A stretch of 64,000 bases of DNA. Origin: RPQJ01 sp963754535. Its GTDB lineage: Bacteria; Pseudomonadota; Gammaproteobacteria; Steroidobacterales; Steroidobacteraceae. This document shows positions 1-8,906 of the stretch, in pieces. The stretch covers positions 1-64,000 of the forward strand of contig CAVWGG010000031.1 in the NCBI GenBank assembly GCA_963754535.1, read 5' to 3'. The notes under the pieces were generated by a model. It searched no databases, was not told the origin of the DNA, and worked only from the letters and a program-made list of their open reading frames with translations. A program made the translations under genes and the position numbers. Each line of letters starts with the position of its first letter. The first letter of the stretch is position 1.

Positions 1-1506
1 ACGCGCAATCGAGCAGCTCGCTGACGCTCCTCACGGTAGCGTAGAGGCGCAACTCTCCGAGGACTACTTGCAGGCCCTCCGATCGGCGGAAGGCACTGGT
101 GCCTGGCTCCACACGGCGGATCGGTTCGGGCTGACCGGTCGGGGCGACGTGAACCTGTACGCGGTCTTCGCCGAGACGATGATGCGGCTCGCCGATGATC
201 GCGGTCGCAGCGGCATCATCGTACCAACAGGGATTGCCACCGACGATTCGACCAAGGCGTTCTTCGGTGCGATCTCGAGTCAGGGCAGGTTGGTCAGCCT
301 TTACTATTTCGAGAATCGGGAAGGTTTGTTCCCAGCAGTCGATTCCCGGATGAAGTTCTGCCTGATAACGCTCGGCTTGACGAGCGCCGCTGAATTCATC
401 TTCTTCGCTACAAATGTACAGCAGCTGGAGGATCGGCGCCGTCGGTTCCGCTTGTCGGCGGACGAATTTGCATTGATCAACCCAAATACCCTTACTTGTC
501 CGGTGTTCCGGAGCGAGCGCGATGCGGAACTAACCAAGAAAATCTACCGCAAGACGGGAGTCTTGATCAACGAACGCGAGAAGTCCGATTGCGGTAACCC
601 GTGGGCAATATCGTTCATGGCGATGTTTCATACCACGAACGACAGCGGCCTGTTCCATCGAACGTCTGCCGCAGATCGCGTGTCTGTATACGAAGGCAAA
701 ATGGTTCAGGCGTTCGACCATCGCGCAGCAAGCGTGGTCGTGAACACTGCAAATCTGATGCGGCCGGGTCAACCTCTCGCGTCCTCGGCGGAGCAGCTTA
801 AAGATCCGCTCTTTAGGGCCGCGCCGCAAAACTGGGTGGACCGAGCAGAGGCTAAGAGGAGGTTGTCAGGTCTTCGGAGCGAGACTGGCTGCTCTGCTTC
901 AAGGACGTGACCAGCGCAACGAATGAGCGAACCTTCATCGCTACGGTCGTTCCATTCGCCGGCATCGCCAATTCGCTGATTGTGGTGTTGCCTTCTGCGG
1001 CGTCGACGCGGCAGGTGGCAGCCCTCTACGCGAACCTCAACGCGCTCGTGTTCGATTTCGTGACACGGACCAAGGTCGGTGGCCTGCATCTCAACTACTT
1101 CTTGGTCAAGCAGTTGCCGGTCATCCGCCCGGAGCATACGAGGAGCATGACCTGGATTTTCTTGTGCCTCGTGTGCTCGAACTCAGCTACAACTCAAGCG
1201 ACATGGTCGGTGGGCACGCGATCTTGGTTATGAGCTGTCACCCTACATCTACGAACCGCAGCGGCGCTCGATACTTCGTGCGGAACTAGATGCTTGGTTC
1301 GCGCACAAATACGGCTTGACGCGTGACGAGCTGCGCTACGTGCTGGACCCTGCCGATGTGCCGGCGAGGAATACCCGTCCGAGACGTTCCGTGTGCTGAA
1401 GAAGAATGAAATCGCGCAGTTCGGGGAGTACCGCACCGCACGGCTCGTGCTCGAGGCGTGGGATCGGTTCGTTGAGCCCGCGCGCCGGGCCGGAGGCAAC
1501 GCGTGA
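1..1506 (+). pseudogene. Eco57I-type N6-adenine DNA methylase, C-terminal part, several frameshifts
   Basis: The reading frame is open from the window edge, so the N-terminus with the catalytic NPPY-type motif is outside. What remains matches the C-terminal half of large Eco57I/type IIG-like modification enzymes: SGIIVPTGIATDD near 210-250, the FENREGLFPAVDSRMKF block, YEGKMVQAFDHR near 690-725, then LLCFKDVTSATNERTFIA at 890-945 and LNYFLVKQLPV near 1090. The frame changes at about 865, 1140, 1210 and 1360, yet every conserved block and the natural tail ending at TGA 1504-1506 can be read by switching frame. That favours indel errors over decay. It probably modifies DNA for the nucleases encoded downstream. 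The family is clear. Whether it is solitary, type IIG or part of a larger system cannot be decided here. Confidence 0.7.
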
Positions 1507-2378
1507 CGGAGGCCGCGACAGGGTATGGAGAGCTTGCGCGAACGGCATCACTCGCGAAGACGTTGTCGGATACCGGGTTCGAACGAACAAGGAGCCTGCC
1601 CGAAGGATGGATTCGGGGCTAGCCTGTCGTCGCCACTGGTCGTTTACGTGCGCTGGGCGGGAGACGTCATCCAGCTAGCCATTGATGATGTGTCGGTTCT
1701 CGTGCCGGTCATGGAGGCCATAGGGTTCTCGCCGGTTGGGTTTGCCTCCGTGCCAGCCTCGGCAGACGGTGTGCGGAGTCCGGTGGCGCGCACGGACTCG
1801 CATCGGCCGGATCGATGCCGATGGCCGAGGTCGCGGGGCTGCCGGAGCTCCACGAAGCCTTGGCCGCTGCGTTTCGCGCGACCCGGGGCACCGGCTTATT
1901 GCCGCCGGCCCAGGCATTTCAGATCGCCACAGCCAAGCTCCCCGAAGAGCACCGAGGCGGAGCGGCTGGTTGTCCAGCGCGTTGGCAGGATCTCTTCCGC
2001 AAGGCCCTCCTCAAAAAATGGGGCGGACGCTGCCCGATTACGAGCATCGACGTGCCAGAACTGCTGCGTGCGAGCCATATCAAGCCCTGGGCTGAGTGCG
2101 AGTCGGACGAGGAGCGATTGGATCCCGAGAACGGGCTGCTGCTCGCCGTGCAATGGGACGCGGCATTCGATCAAGGCTTCTTGTCGTTCGATGACTCCGG
2201 TGCGGTGATTTGGTCATCCGACTTACCGGCGTCAGCGCGGATTTCAATGGGACTTCGCTCGGATGCGGTGGTTCCGGTCAGCGTGCAGACACGACAGTAT
2301 CTGGTGTGGCATCGAAATCGAGTCCTGCGTCTGAAGGGCGAGCACTCGTCGATCAGCGCAACTGCGAGTAAGGAGTAG
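1502..2378 (+). CDS. HNH endonuclease of the methylase-linked restriction type (frameshifted)
   Basis: The likely GTG start at 1502 overlaps the TGA of the methylase gene (GTGA), implying translational coupling. The reading frame gives TGYGELARTASLAKTLSD and then SLPEGWIRG, followed after shifts by LSSPLVVYVRWAGDVIQLAI and AEVAGLPELHEALAAAFRA. The C-terminus has the HNH-type core GGRCPITSIDVPELLRASHIKPWAE with DPENGLLLAVQWDAAFD, typical of PF13391-like HNH restriction nucleases. Frame changes lie near 1618, near 1790, and as a compensating pair at about 1945-1985, where the other frame reads TEAERLVVQRVG. With corrections the protein would be about 290 residues. Probable role: cleavage subunit acting with the adjacent methylase. 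The family is well supported; partnership is inferred from the overlap. Confidence 0.72.
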
Positions 2379-2385
2379 GGGACCA

Positions 2386-4103
2386 ATGGCCAAGGCAGAA
2401 GCCAGTGTGGAAGAACTCGTCGCCATGATTGAGCGCGGTGAGCTGCGATTGCCGGAGATGCAGCGACGGTATGTGTGGCGTGCCACGCGAGTCCGAGATC
2501 TCGTGGACTCGCTGTACCGCGGCTATCCATCCGGCGCGATTCTACTGTGGGAAACGGACGAAGCCGTTCCACTTCAGGAGTTCGCGGTGGCTCAGCAGGG
2601 TAACCCCTACCAGGCCACGAGATTGCTGCTCGACGGTCAACAGCGACTGACGTCCTTGTCGGCTGTGGTTCGCGGTGAATCTGTCAGCGTTCGCGGACGG
2701 AGGCGGCCGATTGACCTGCTATTCAACCTCGAGCATCCGGATCACCTCACGATCGTGACGGAGGTTGAGGAGGACGGCGAGGATGAAGATGACGATGACG
2801 GCGATGAAGCTATAGATGACGAGGCGGACTCGACCGAGGACGAGCTGCAGAGGCGCTTCGATCGCATGACGTTTGTCGTCGCGACGCGGAAGCTTGAGAA
2901 GCTGCCTCATTGGGTCCGCGTTACCGACGTGTTCAAGACGGACAGCGATCGCGACTTCCTGCGGCGAGCCGGCATCAAGGATTTAGACGACCCACGCGCG
3001 GAGAAGTACAGCCAGCGGCTTGCCCGCCTGCGGGCCGTTCGCAAGTACGTTTATCGCATGGACATCCTCGAACGAACGCTCTCGTACGAGGAGGTCACCG
3101 AGATTTTCGTGCGGGTGAATTCGCTTGGCGCGAAGCTGCGCAGCTCGGATCTGGCGCTGGCACAGATCACCGCTAAGTGGCGCGGGGCTCTTAAGACGTT
3201 CCAGGTGTTCGAACGAGAGTGCGCGGAACTAGGTTTCGAGCTCGATCTCGGCATTCACCTCAAGAACTTGGTTGCATTTGCCACTGGGCAATCGCGCTTC
3301 CTGACCGTTGGCGGCCTGTCGGTCGACGCGTTGAAGCAGGCGTGGAAAGATCGGTACTTCGGGATGGAGTTCGCCCTGGATTTCGTTCGAAGCAACGCAG
3401 GCATCGACAGCCCGGCCCTCTTCCTGTCCTCGCCGTTCGTGCTGATCACGCTCGGCTACTACGGGTCCCGACGTGGCTATTTGATCGGGCCTGAGGAGTC
3501 GCAGCGGCTCCGGCACTGGGCACTGGTCGCGAATGCCAAGGGACGTTATTCGCGGGGCTCTAGCGAAACTCTGCTGGACCAGGATCTGGCGACGCTACGG
3601 CAGGGCGGGGGTGCGGATGAGTTGATCGACCGTCTTCGCCTGCAGATGGGACGTCTCGACATTGCCCCCGAGGAACTCGAGGGGCGCAATCAGCGCAGCG
3701 CACTGTTCAAGACCATGTTCCTCGCGTTCCGAGACGCTGGTGCGCGTGATTGGAATTCGAACTTGGCGATCGCACTCGGCCATCGTGGTGCGCAACACCG
3801 ACTCCAGTTCCATCACATTTTCCCGAAGGCCGTCCTGAAGTCGAGCTACACGTCGCGCGAAGCGGATGACATCGCCAACCTCGCCTTCATCGGGGGCAAG
3901 AGCAACCGCCAGATCAGCGACAAGGCGCCGGAGATATATTTCCCTGGTTACATCGCCAAGGCTGGCTCGACGGCATTCGAGGCCCAGTGCATCCCGACTG
4001 ATCCGAACAAATGCTCTCGACGGCGACGTACAAGCAGTTTCTAACCGAGCGGCGCCGCCGGATCGGCCGTCGGTTAAACGAGTTTCTGGGCATAGACGGG
4101 TGA
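2386..4103 (+). CDS. DUF262/HNH protein, GmrSD-type (type IV restriction-like) nuclease
   Basis: The N-terminal DUF262 (ParB/Srx-like NTPase-nuclease) domain has LRLPEMQRRYVWRATRVRDL, then YPSGAILLW and the signature LLDGQQRLTSL at about residues 82-92. The C-terminus carries an HNH core, FHHIFPKAVL, with IANLAFIGGKSNRQISDKAP. This is the GmrS plus GmrD order in one chain, as in modified-DNA-dependent type IV restriction proteins. Residues near 126-156 form a strikingly acidic Glu/Asp insert. The uncorrected frame stops at 4044. A shift at about 4010, in an AACAAA context, restores LSTATYKQFLTERRRRIGRR and ends at TGA 4101-4103, a natural tail of about 30 residues. The ATG lies 7 bases after the HNH stop, so the genes are probably co-transcribed. 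The substrate is not known from sequence. Confidence 0.8.
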
Positions 4104-4217
4104 GATGCGCAGTGCGCTGCAGTATGAATTGCTGTCGGTTCGAAGGCATCGCCGACAGCAAGCAGAACCTGACCACAGATCACTGCCGTATGTCCTTCTG
4201 ACGGAATCAGGGCATAG

Positions 4218-4893
4218 ATGATTACAGGCATTACGATTTCAGCAACTGATGTTGATGGTATGCATCGCATTTCGGCGAATGGATGGGATGGCCAGATCCT
4301 GCGGATGTCTAGGCAGGTATTCGAGGGCTGCCCCAGTCATCGGAAACTGCCGTCCACAGCGGTCGTATATATTCTGTATGCCGATCACTTCGACAAGTCG
4401 TGTCACGGGAAAGAGTTGTATGTGGGCCAGACCGACGGGGTCGAAGTGCGGCTCGATTCACACGTGTCCAACAAGAAGTATTGGAATCGGGTGCTTATTT
4501 TTTCGTCGGCCGCTGACTGGATGAACGTAGCCTTCACTCACAACATCGAGCAACAGTTCATCGCGTGGGCGAAGCAGGCCAACCGATACGAAATCATCAA
4601 CGGAAACGATGGTTGTGCAAAGTCATTGGGGGGGAGGCGATCGCAAGACGCTTGAGAGCTACGTGTCAGGCGTTCGGCCGGTACTCGAATTCGCGAGCAT
4701 TGACATCTTTGATTTCAATTACGACGGCGCATATCACTACAGGCGGAAATCTTGCGGGGAGCTCTACGTCGCCAATGTGCGCCTTGAGTCCGTGGCGCCA
4801 AAGCGGGTAACGATCTTGGCGGGAAGCAAGTTTGTCGGAATTCGTACAGATGAGTTAATCAGGGCAGCTTTAAAAAGAGCCGGAGAAGAATGA
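4218..4893 (+). CDS. GIY-YIG nuclease-family protein (frameshift in a G7 run)
   Basis: The protein has the GIY-YIG hallmark in divergent form: VVYILYADHF at about residues 49-58, ELYVGQTDGVEVRLDSH at about 68-84, then the characteristic YWNRVLIFSS and the helix FTHNIEQQFI. The C-terminal part, in a second frame from about 4635, reads GELYVANVRLESV and VTILAGSKF, resembling the DUF4357 tail often attached to GIY-YIG domains. The two frames meet exactly at seven consecutive G residues (4628-4634), a typical homopolymer indel. The corrected length is about 224 residues. These proteins are usually single-strand or branched-DNA nucleases in restriction, repair or homing contexts. Its place in a nuclease operon suggests a defence role, which is inference. 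Confidence 0.65.
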
Positions 4894-5155
4894 GTGAGCG
4901 AGTTGTGATGATGATGTTTGTGGACGTGCATGACAGGTTCACATTTCCAGGAAGATCCGGAATTCAGCTGGATCAAAGGTCAGAGGACGTTGAGCCGCAA
5001 AGCGTTCGATAGCGTCGTGGCGGGAAGTGTGGACGGTTCTCGTGGGCCACCCTGAGACCGTTCTCTGCTGCACCTTGGAGGCAGGGTATGCCCCATTTCT
5101 TGCACTTGAGGCGACCCAAGTGTCTGCTTGTCTAGTAATGACCTCGACGGAATGA
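4890..5155 (+). other. Possible small gene between GIY-YIG and NTase genes (frame-broken)
   Basis: No clean gene is visible in this 270-base gap. An ATG at 4890 overlaps the GIY-YIG stop (ATGA) and opens a 40-codon frame, beginning MSERVVMMMFVDVHDRF. If frame is switched twice, coding could continue as KAFDSVVAGSVDGSRGP and then ETVLCCTLEAGYAPFLALEA to the TGA at 5153-5155, about 88 residues in all. The same kind of frame switch occurs in every neighbouring gene, which makes this plausible. No family was recognised. It could equally be non-coding spacer with a leader function for the NTase gene. Confidence 0.25.
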
Positions 5156-5165
5156 GAGCCGGCAA

Positions 5166-5924
5166 ATGACCGCGGATGGATACCTTTATGGGATATTGGC
5201 GAGAGAGACAGTCGATACCTCGGCGACATCCCCGGTGTGGACTGCCAAGCAAGTTCTCTTGCCGGTCATAGCCGGGTGGGGAGGACGCTATTTGCAGGAC
5301 GTGAGTCCCAGCGGTTCGTTCGCGAAAGGTACGGCGAACAGGAGCGGGACCGATATCGACCTCTTTCTCGTCGCTCTCCACTGAAACGCCGGCGACGTTG
5401 AAGCAGATCTACGAATCTCTCTTCACTGCACTGTCAAACGGTGGATTCGTCCCGCGGGGCCAGAATGTGTCGATCGGCGTGCACATCGGTGGCGTCGATG
5501 TAGATCTGGTTCCGGGAAAACGCCAGAGCGTCCAGAGCTTGGACCATAGCCTCTACAGGCGAAAGGCCGACACGTGGACCAAAACCAACGTCCAGACGCA
5601 CATCAGCCACGTGCTGCGACACGGGCGCCTGTTGGAGTCGCGAATCGGCTATGGCGGAACCAGATGGGACTCGACTTCCCTTCGTTCTATCTGGAGCTAG
5701 CTGTCATTGAAGCCCTGTCCCAGAGCGGAGAAATCGGATTGGCCGAGCGGGTCTGGCGCGTCCTTGGATATCTGGCCAGTGACTTCGGCAGAGCCCGCTT
5801 CGTCGACCCCGCCAACAGCAATAACATCATCTCAGATGATCTGGCGACCGCAGAAAAGACCAGAATCATGGAAGCCGCCGCGCGAGCGAGGCAGGCCAAG
5901 ATGTGGGAGGAAATCGTCAAGTGA
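5166..5924 (+). CDS. Nucleotidyltransferase with CD-NTase/OAS-like architecture (frameshifted)
   Basis: The fold signature is complete. GSFAKGTANRSGTDIDLF gives the GS motif plus the DxD metal ligands at about residues 50-65, and VHIGGVDVDLVPGKRQ supplies the third acidic residue, so the enzyme should be active. The C-terminal helical part contains LWRNQMGLDFPSFYLELAVIEAL, the pattern of the helical domain that follows the catalytic core in OAS, CD-NTase and archaeal CCA-adding relatives. Frame changes at about 5365 and 5646 each lose one conserved residue region only. Corrected length is about 253 residues. The stop overlaps the next gene (GTGA at 5921-5924). A role making a nucleotide signal or modifying RNA for defence is inferred from family and context; the product is unknown. 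Confidence 0.7.
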
Positions 5925-6639
5925 GTCAGGTCACCCTCGCGACATTGCTGGAACATCTTCACGGGGCGTAGAAGACGAGCTGACGCGCGCACGCAGGGCA
6001 CTTGCGCACCCCACTGATAAGGGGGACGCCAGCGAATCTGTCTGGATCGTAATCACTAACAAGCATCTCCCGAAGCGATACGCGGTCTGCAAGGCGCATG
6101 TGGTCGACAGTCAAGGCAACTTCAGCGACCAGATTGATGTGGTCGTGCATGACCGCCAGTACTCGCCATTGGTGTTCAGCTTCAAAGATGCCATGTTCAT
6201 CCCGGCTGAGAGCGTCTATGCGGTGTTCGAGGCCAAGCAGGAGGCGACCGCTGAAACCATCAGCTATGCCCAAGAGAAGGCTGCCAGCGTGCGACGGCTC
6301 CGTCGCACTAGCGTCCCCGTGCCCACCGTGAGTGGCATCCAACCTCCAAAAACGCCTGGCCCCATCATCTGTGGTTTACTAACTCTTACCAGTCCATGGA
6401 AGCCACCGTTGGGACAGACGATGCTTGACCACCTGCAGGCTCACCGGGCTGAAGGGAAGCTCGACATGGGCTGCGTGGCTGACGCGGGTGTCTTCTTCCA
6501 ACGGCCGGACGGCAGCTACGACCTTCAGGGTATCCAGCGATCAGCGACCCGCTTTCTCTTTGAGTTGTTGGCGCGACTGCAAGAGCTGGGCACCGTGCCA
6601 ATGCTCGACGTCAGGGCCTACGCTGCTCACATTCCTTAA
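5921..6639 (+). CDS. DUF6602 protein, PD-(D/E)XK-type nuclease, partner of the NTase
   Basis: A GTG at 5921 overlapping the NTase stop gives SQVTLATLLEHLHGA. A shift in the GGGG run at 5963-5966 then restores EDELTRARRALAHPTDKGDASESVWI. The core reads HVVDSQGNFSDQIDVVVHD, then AESVYAVFEAKQ. The Asp, about 35 residues of spacing, and the E-A-K make a PD-(D/E)XK catalytic pattern like many restriction nucleases. The remainder (AQEKAASVRRLRRTSVPVPT, GGLLTL-like GLLTLTS, VPMLDVRAYA) matches what I recall of DUF6602 proteins. Length is about 239 residues. There is no membrane segment or obvious nucleotide-sensor domain. Translational coupling makes it the likely effector or partner of the NTase. 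Nuclease activity is inferred from the motif. Confidence 0.68.
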
Positions 6640-6713
6640 GCCGGGGCACTTCCGCCCTTGGGGCGTTACCGAAGCTCGGGGCTCGTCAAATGCTGCTGCG
6701 CTATGCGTGGCCA

Positions 6714-7061
6714 TTAGGTGCCACTATTAAACGCGTTCAAGCGAGCCGATTGCCGTGAGTCGAGACGGGCAATTTCGGGCAATCTGGATGCGCGGCGTGT
6801 CGCTGCAATGGGTAATGTGTTCGGCGTACAGGCTGTGCTGCAGCCCGTTGACGAGTTTTCGGCCTCAGCGCGGCTGCGCTGTCGCTCGATCCAGGCGTTC
6901 CAATCGTCGGGATGCCAGTACAGGCGGCGGCACGTGCCGAGCTGCCAAGGTTTCGGCAGCGAGCCTTCCCGAATCAGCTTGTCGATAGTCTTGTCCGAGA
7001 CGCCAAGGAGGCTTACGAGGTCCTCGCGGGTCAGCGGTTTGATCGGTGTGGCATCTGTCAT
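6714..7061 (-). CDS. AlpA/MerR-like helix-turn-helix protein (excisionase-type)
   Basis: The small HTH_17/AlpA domain is clear: PLTREDLVSLLGVSDKTIDKLIREGSLPKP, then LYWHPDDWNAWIERQR, the usual two-helix motif followed by the wing and the W-rich last strand. The ATG at 7061 is preferred to an upstream ATG at 7172 because it has AGGACC about 10 bases upstream and starts just before the domain. The C-terminal about 45 residues after the domain have no recognisable features. Beside an integrase, such proteins act as recombination directionality factors or regulators of the element. The start region sits inside an inverted repeat that may be its own operator. Confidence 0.7.
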   Translation of the reverse strand: MTDATPIKPLTREDLVSLLGVSDKTIDKLIREGSLPKPWQLGTCRRLYWHPDDWNAWIERQRSRAEAENSSTGCSTACTPNTLPIAATRRASRLPEIARLDSRQSARLNAFNSGT

Positions 7062-7100
7062 ACGTGGTCCTGTTTCGGGTGTTTGACAGGACGTGTATGA
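7058..7100. promoter_or_regulatory. Inverted repeat over the AlpA-like start codon (operator or RNA hairpin)
   Basis: The arms TCATAC-GTG-GTCCTGT (7058-7073) and ACAGGAC-GT-GTATGA (7086-7100) are complementary over 13 base pairs with a small internal bulge. The left arm contains the start codon and ribosome-binding site of the HTH gene. A binding site for autorepression, or a hairpin hiding the ribosome-binding site, are both possible. Confidence 0.45.
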
Positions 7101-7128
7101 CCTGAGATGATCCGTCTGAACTTGCTTG

Positions 7129-7161
7129 CCCGCGACGAGTGGCTTACGCCACTGCTGCGGG
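7129..7161. promoter_or_regulatory. Imperfect hairpin between HTH gene and integrase end
   Basis: CCCGC plus GTGGC pair with GCCAC plus GCGGG around a TTA-containing loop, with an internal loop between the two stem parts. It lies in the 192-base gap between the end of the integrase gene and the start of the HTH gene. It could end integrase transcription weakly or be a protein site; there is no T run. Confidence 0.25.
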
Positions 7162-7253
7162 TGTGCGATCACGGTGTCTGCCGCCCGTGACGTTCCGGGA
7201 ACTTGATGACATTGTCGGGTACGGACGCTGACTGGACTGTCGCGCGGTGAACT

Positions 7254-8738
7254 TCAGCGAGCTTCATCCCATCGCGACCGCCGAGCCGCGTCCGGCCCTT
7301 GTGGATTCCGGCATCCATCTCGGAGGCCTTCGTCAAAGGCCTGGTCCAACCGCCGTGCGAGATTGCGCGCGCAGATGTGCGCGTAGCGCGCGAGCATCCG
7401 CAGATCGCGATGACCAGACATCGCCGCCAGTTCGATGAGGGTGATGGGGGCTCCGGCCAAGTGAGCGATTCTCCGCGATGCGGCTGATCGCCTCGTGCCG
7501 AAGATCATGCAGGTGCAGGTCTTCGATATGCCCGCCCGACTGCGTATGCGGTCCCACGCGCCTTTAAGCTCATCGAGCGTGACAGGGGAAGACGCGACTT
7601 TGTGAGCGTGGCAGTGCCTCCAGAGCTTCAACAACGCAGGCTCGCAGCGGCACCGTCCGGGGGCGGCCATTTTTCGTTTCGCGGAACAAGGCTGCTGTGC
7701 ATGCCAGTCGATGTCCAGCCACTCGAGCTTCAAGGCTTCACCTCGTCGAGCGGCGGTTGCCAGCAGGAACGTCAGCAGATTTTCGAACACGGGCGTGACG
7801 ACGACTGCGGGACGCAGTCGCTTTTCGATCTCCCGACGTGCTTCGGCGATGAATCGCTTGCGCGCCGTCGGATTCTTCAGCTGCTCGGCGGCTTTGCGTG
7901 CCGGCTGAGAGGGCGTCCTCCACGACAGGAGCCAGCGATCGTTCCAGGTCCTCATCCCGAGCGGCCTTGAAGCAGTCTCGATCTCTTCATCTTCCCGGAG
8001 GCGCCGATCGCGCTCATTGAAGTACTTCGGTCGCCGAATGCCGTCGAGCGGTGACTGCGGTACCCGTACACGCCAGGTTCGGATCGCCAAGTTGATGACG
8101 GCAGCGATTAGATCGATTTCGCGGTCGACCGTGGCGGGTGAGACCTGCTCGAGGCGATTCTCGATGAACTCTTCGATGTCCGTGGGCACTACATCCGCAA
8201 ACGGCTTGTGAAACCATTCGAGTGCTCGTCGCGGCGCGCGCCGGGAGCGGATCTGTGAGGTCTTCCGGCCGCTGCAGTCGATCGATGCGCGTTCTTTTAG
8301 TGCCCGTTCCAGCTCGCCGCGGCTGTCAGCGAGCATGCCCCGAAGGGTGTAGCCCTCGATCTGGCCACCTTTGTGCTTCGGGCACTCTTCCTTGAGGTAC
8401 CGCTCCACCAACTGCGCCATCGTCACGCGACGCGCCGACGAGTAGTCGATGAGTAGGCCGCTGGCACGTTCTGCCTGGATGCGAAGCAGCAGATGCTCCG
8501 CCGCCTCGAGGGAGGTCATGGTGATGATTTGATCGGGAAAGCCTTTGTGTCGGACGCGCACCTGAATCTTGTTCGTGTGCTGCCCGAGTCGTGCGCTGCG
8601 ATATCCCTCTTGGCGCAGCAGCGCGAGGTAGGCGTTGGCCTTGGCCAGGGCGCTGTAGGGAAATTCTTTGTAGAGGTGGTCGCACTTTGCGACCGAAACG
8701 AAATAGCGCGAACGGTTCGAGATTGTTGCCATCAGCAT
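7254..8738 (-). CDS. int: Phage-type tyrosine recombinase/integrase (frameshifted)
   Basis: This is a site-specific integrase of roughly 490 residues. The N-terminal half contains a SAM-like/core-binding region (VTMAQLVERYLKEECPKH, then DVVPTDIEEFIENRLEQVSPATV). The catalytic domain has the first Arg in LLATAARRGEALKLEWLDID, the HxxR box HDLRHEAISR, SGHRDLRML, and the tyrosine region LARYAHICARNLARRLDQAF. The KNGRPRTVPL lysine segment and the HxxR box lie in other frames than the ends. At least two compensating shift pairs, at about 7680/7620 and 7530/7460, are therefore present, and the residues stay conserved, which points to sequencing indels. The 5' end faces tRNA-Pro, the probable target. 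Start is ATG 8738 or 8732. Confidence 0.8.
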   Translation of the reverse strand: MLMATISNRSRYFVSVAKCDHLYKEFPYSALAKANAYLALLRQEGYRSARLGQHTNKIQVRVRHKGFPDQIITMTSLEAAEHLLLRIQAERASGLLIDYSSARRVTMAQLVERYLKEECPKHKGGQIEGYTLRGMLADSRGELERALKERASIDCSGRKTSQIRSRRAPRRALEWFHKPFADVVPTDIEEFIENRLEQVSPATVDREIDLIAAVINLAIRTWRVRVPQSPLDGIRRPKYFNERDRRLREDEEIETASRPLGMRTWNDRWLLSWRTPSQPARKAAEQLKNPTARKRFIAEARREIEKRLRPAVVVTPVFENLLTFLLATAARRGEALKLEWLDIDWHAQQPCSAKRKMAAPGRCRCEPALLKLWRHCHAHKVASSPVTLDELKGAWDRIRSRAGISKTCTCMIFGTRRSAASRRIAHLAGAPITLIELAAMSGHRDLRMLARYAHICARNLARRLDQAFDEGLRDGCRNPQGPDAARRSRWDEAR

Positions 8739-8906
8739 GACTCCTAAGGTTTTGGAGCCACGTGTAGGGAAGGGTTTTATCCCTCTCGGCGATCCACTCC
8801 AGCGCGTTTTTGGCGCAGATTTGGAGCAGATTTCCCGGTTCCGACGCGTGCAGTCGTGCCGCAGGCGTTTAAACCGTCGCTAAGTGCTTGATCTCATTGG
8901 GATGAG
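8739..8906. other. Attachment-site region between integrase and tRNA-Pro
   Basis: This gene-free 168 bases separates the integrase start from the tRNA 3' end. It contains repeated short blocks (GCAGATTT twice near 8815-8840, TTTGGAGC twice) that could be arm-type integrase sites. The crossover is expected inside the last bases of the tRNA gene, but no second copy exists in the window to define its extent. Confidence 0.4.

Larger units (their letters stand above)
1..8906. mobile_element. Right end of an integrative genomic island at tRNA-Pro(CGG)
   Basis: A tyrosine recombinase gene (7254-8738) lies immediately downstream of the 3' end of a complete tRNA-Pro(CGG) gene. This is the classic arrangement for an element integrated into a tRNA 3' end. 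An AlpA-like HTH gene follows, then a row of restriction and nuclease genes reading the other way. Base composition looks lower in GC than the housekeeping DNA from 8,907 onward. The left end and the second attachment site lie outside the window, because no second copy of the tRNA 3' end was seen. Island identity is inferred from this context. Confidence 0.8.

Noticed and set aside
4939..5381. Minus-strand frames opposite the NTase start
   Set aside because: No motif, no ribosome-binding site, and the plus strand carries a clear catalytic motif.
5545..5575. Another copy of the loop element (GCGAAAGGCCGACACG)
   Set aside because: Lies inside the NTase coding frame, differs from the core, and has no complementary flanks.
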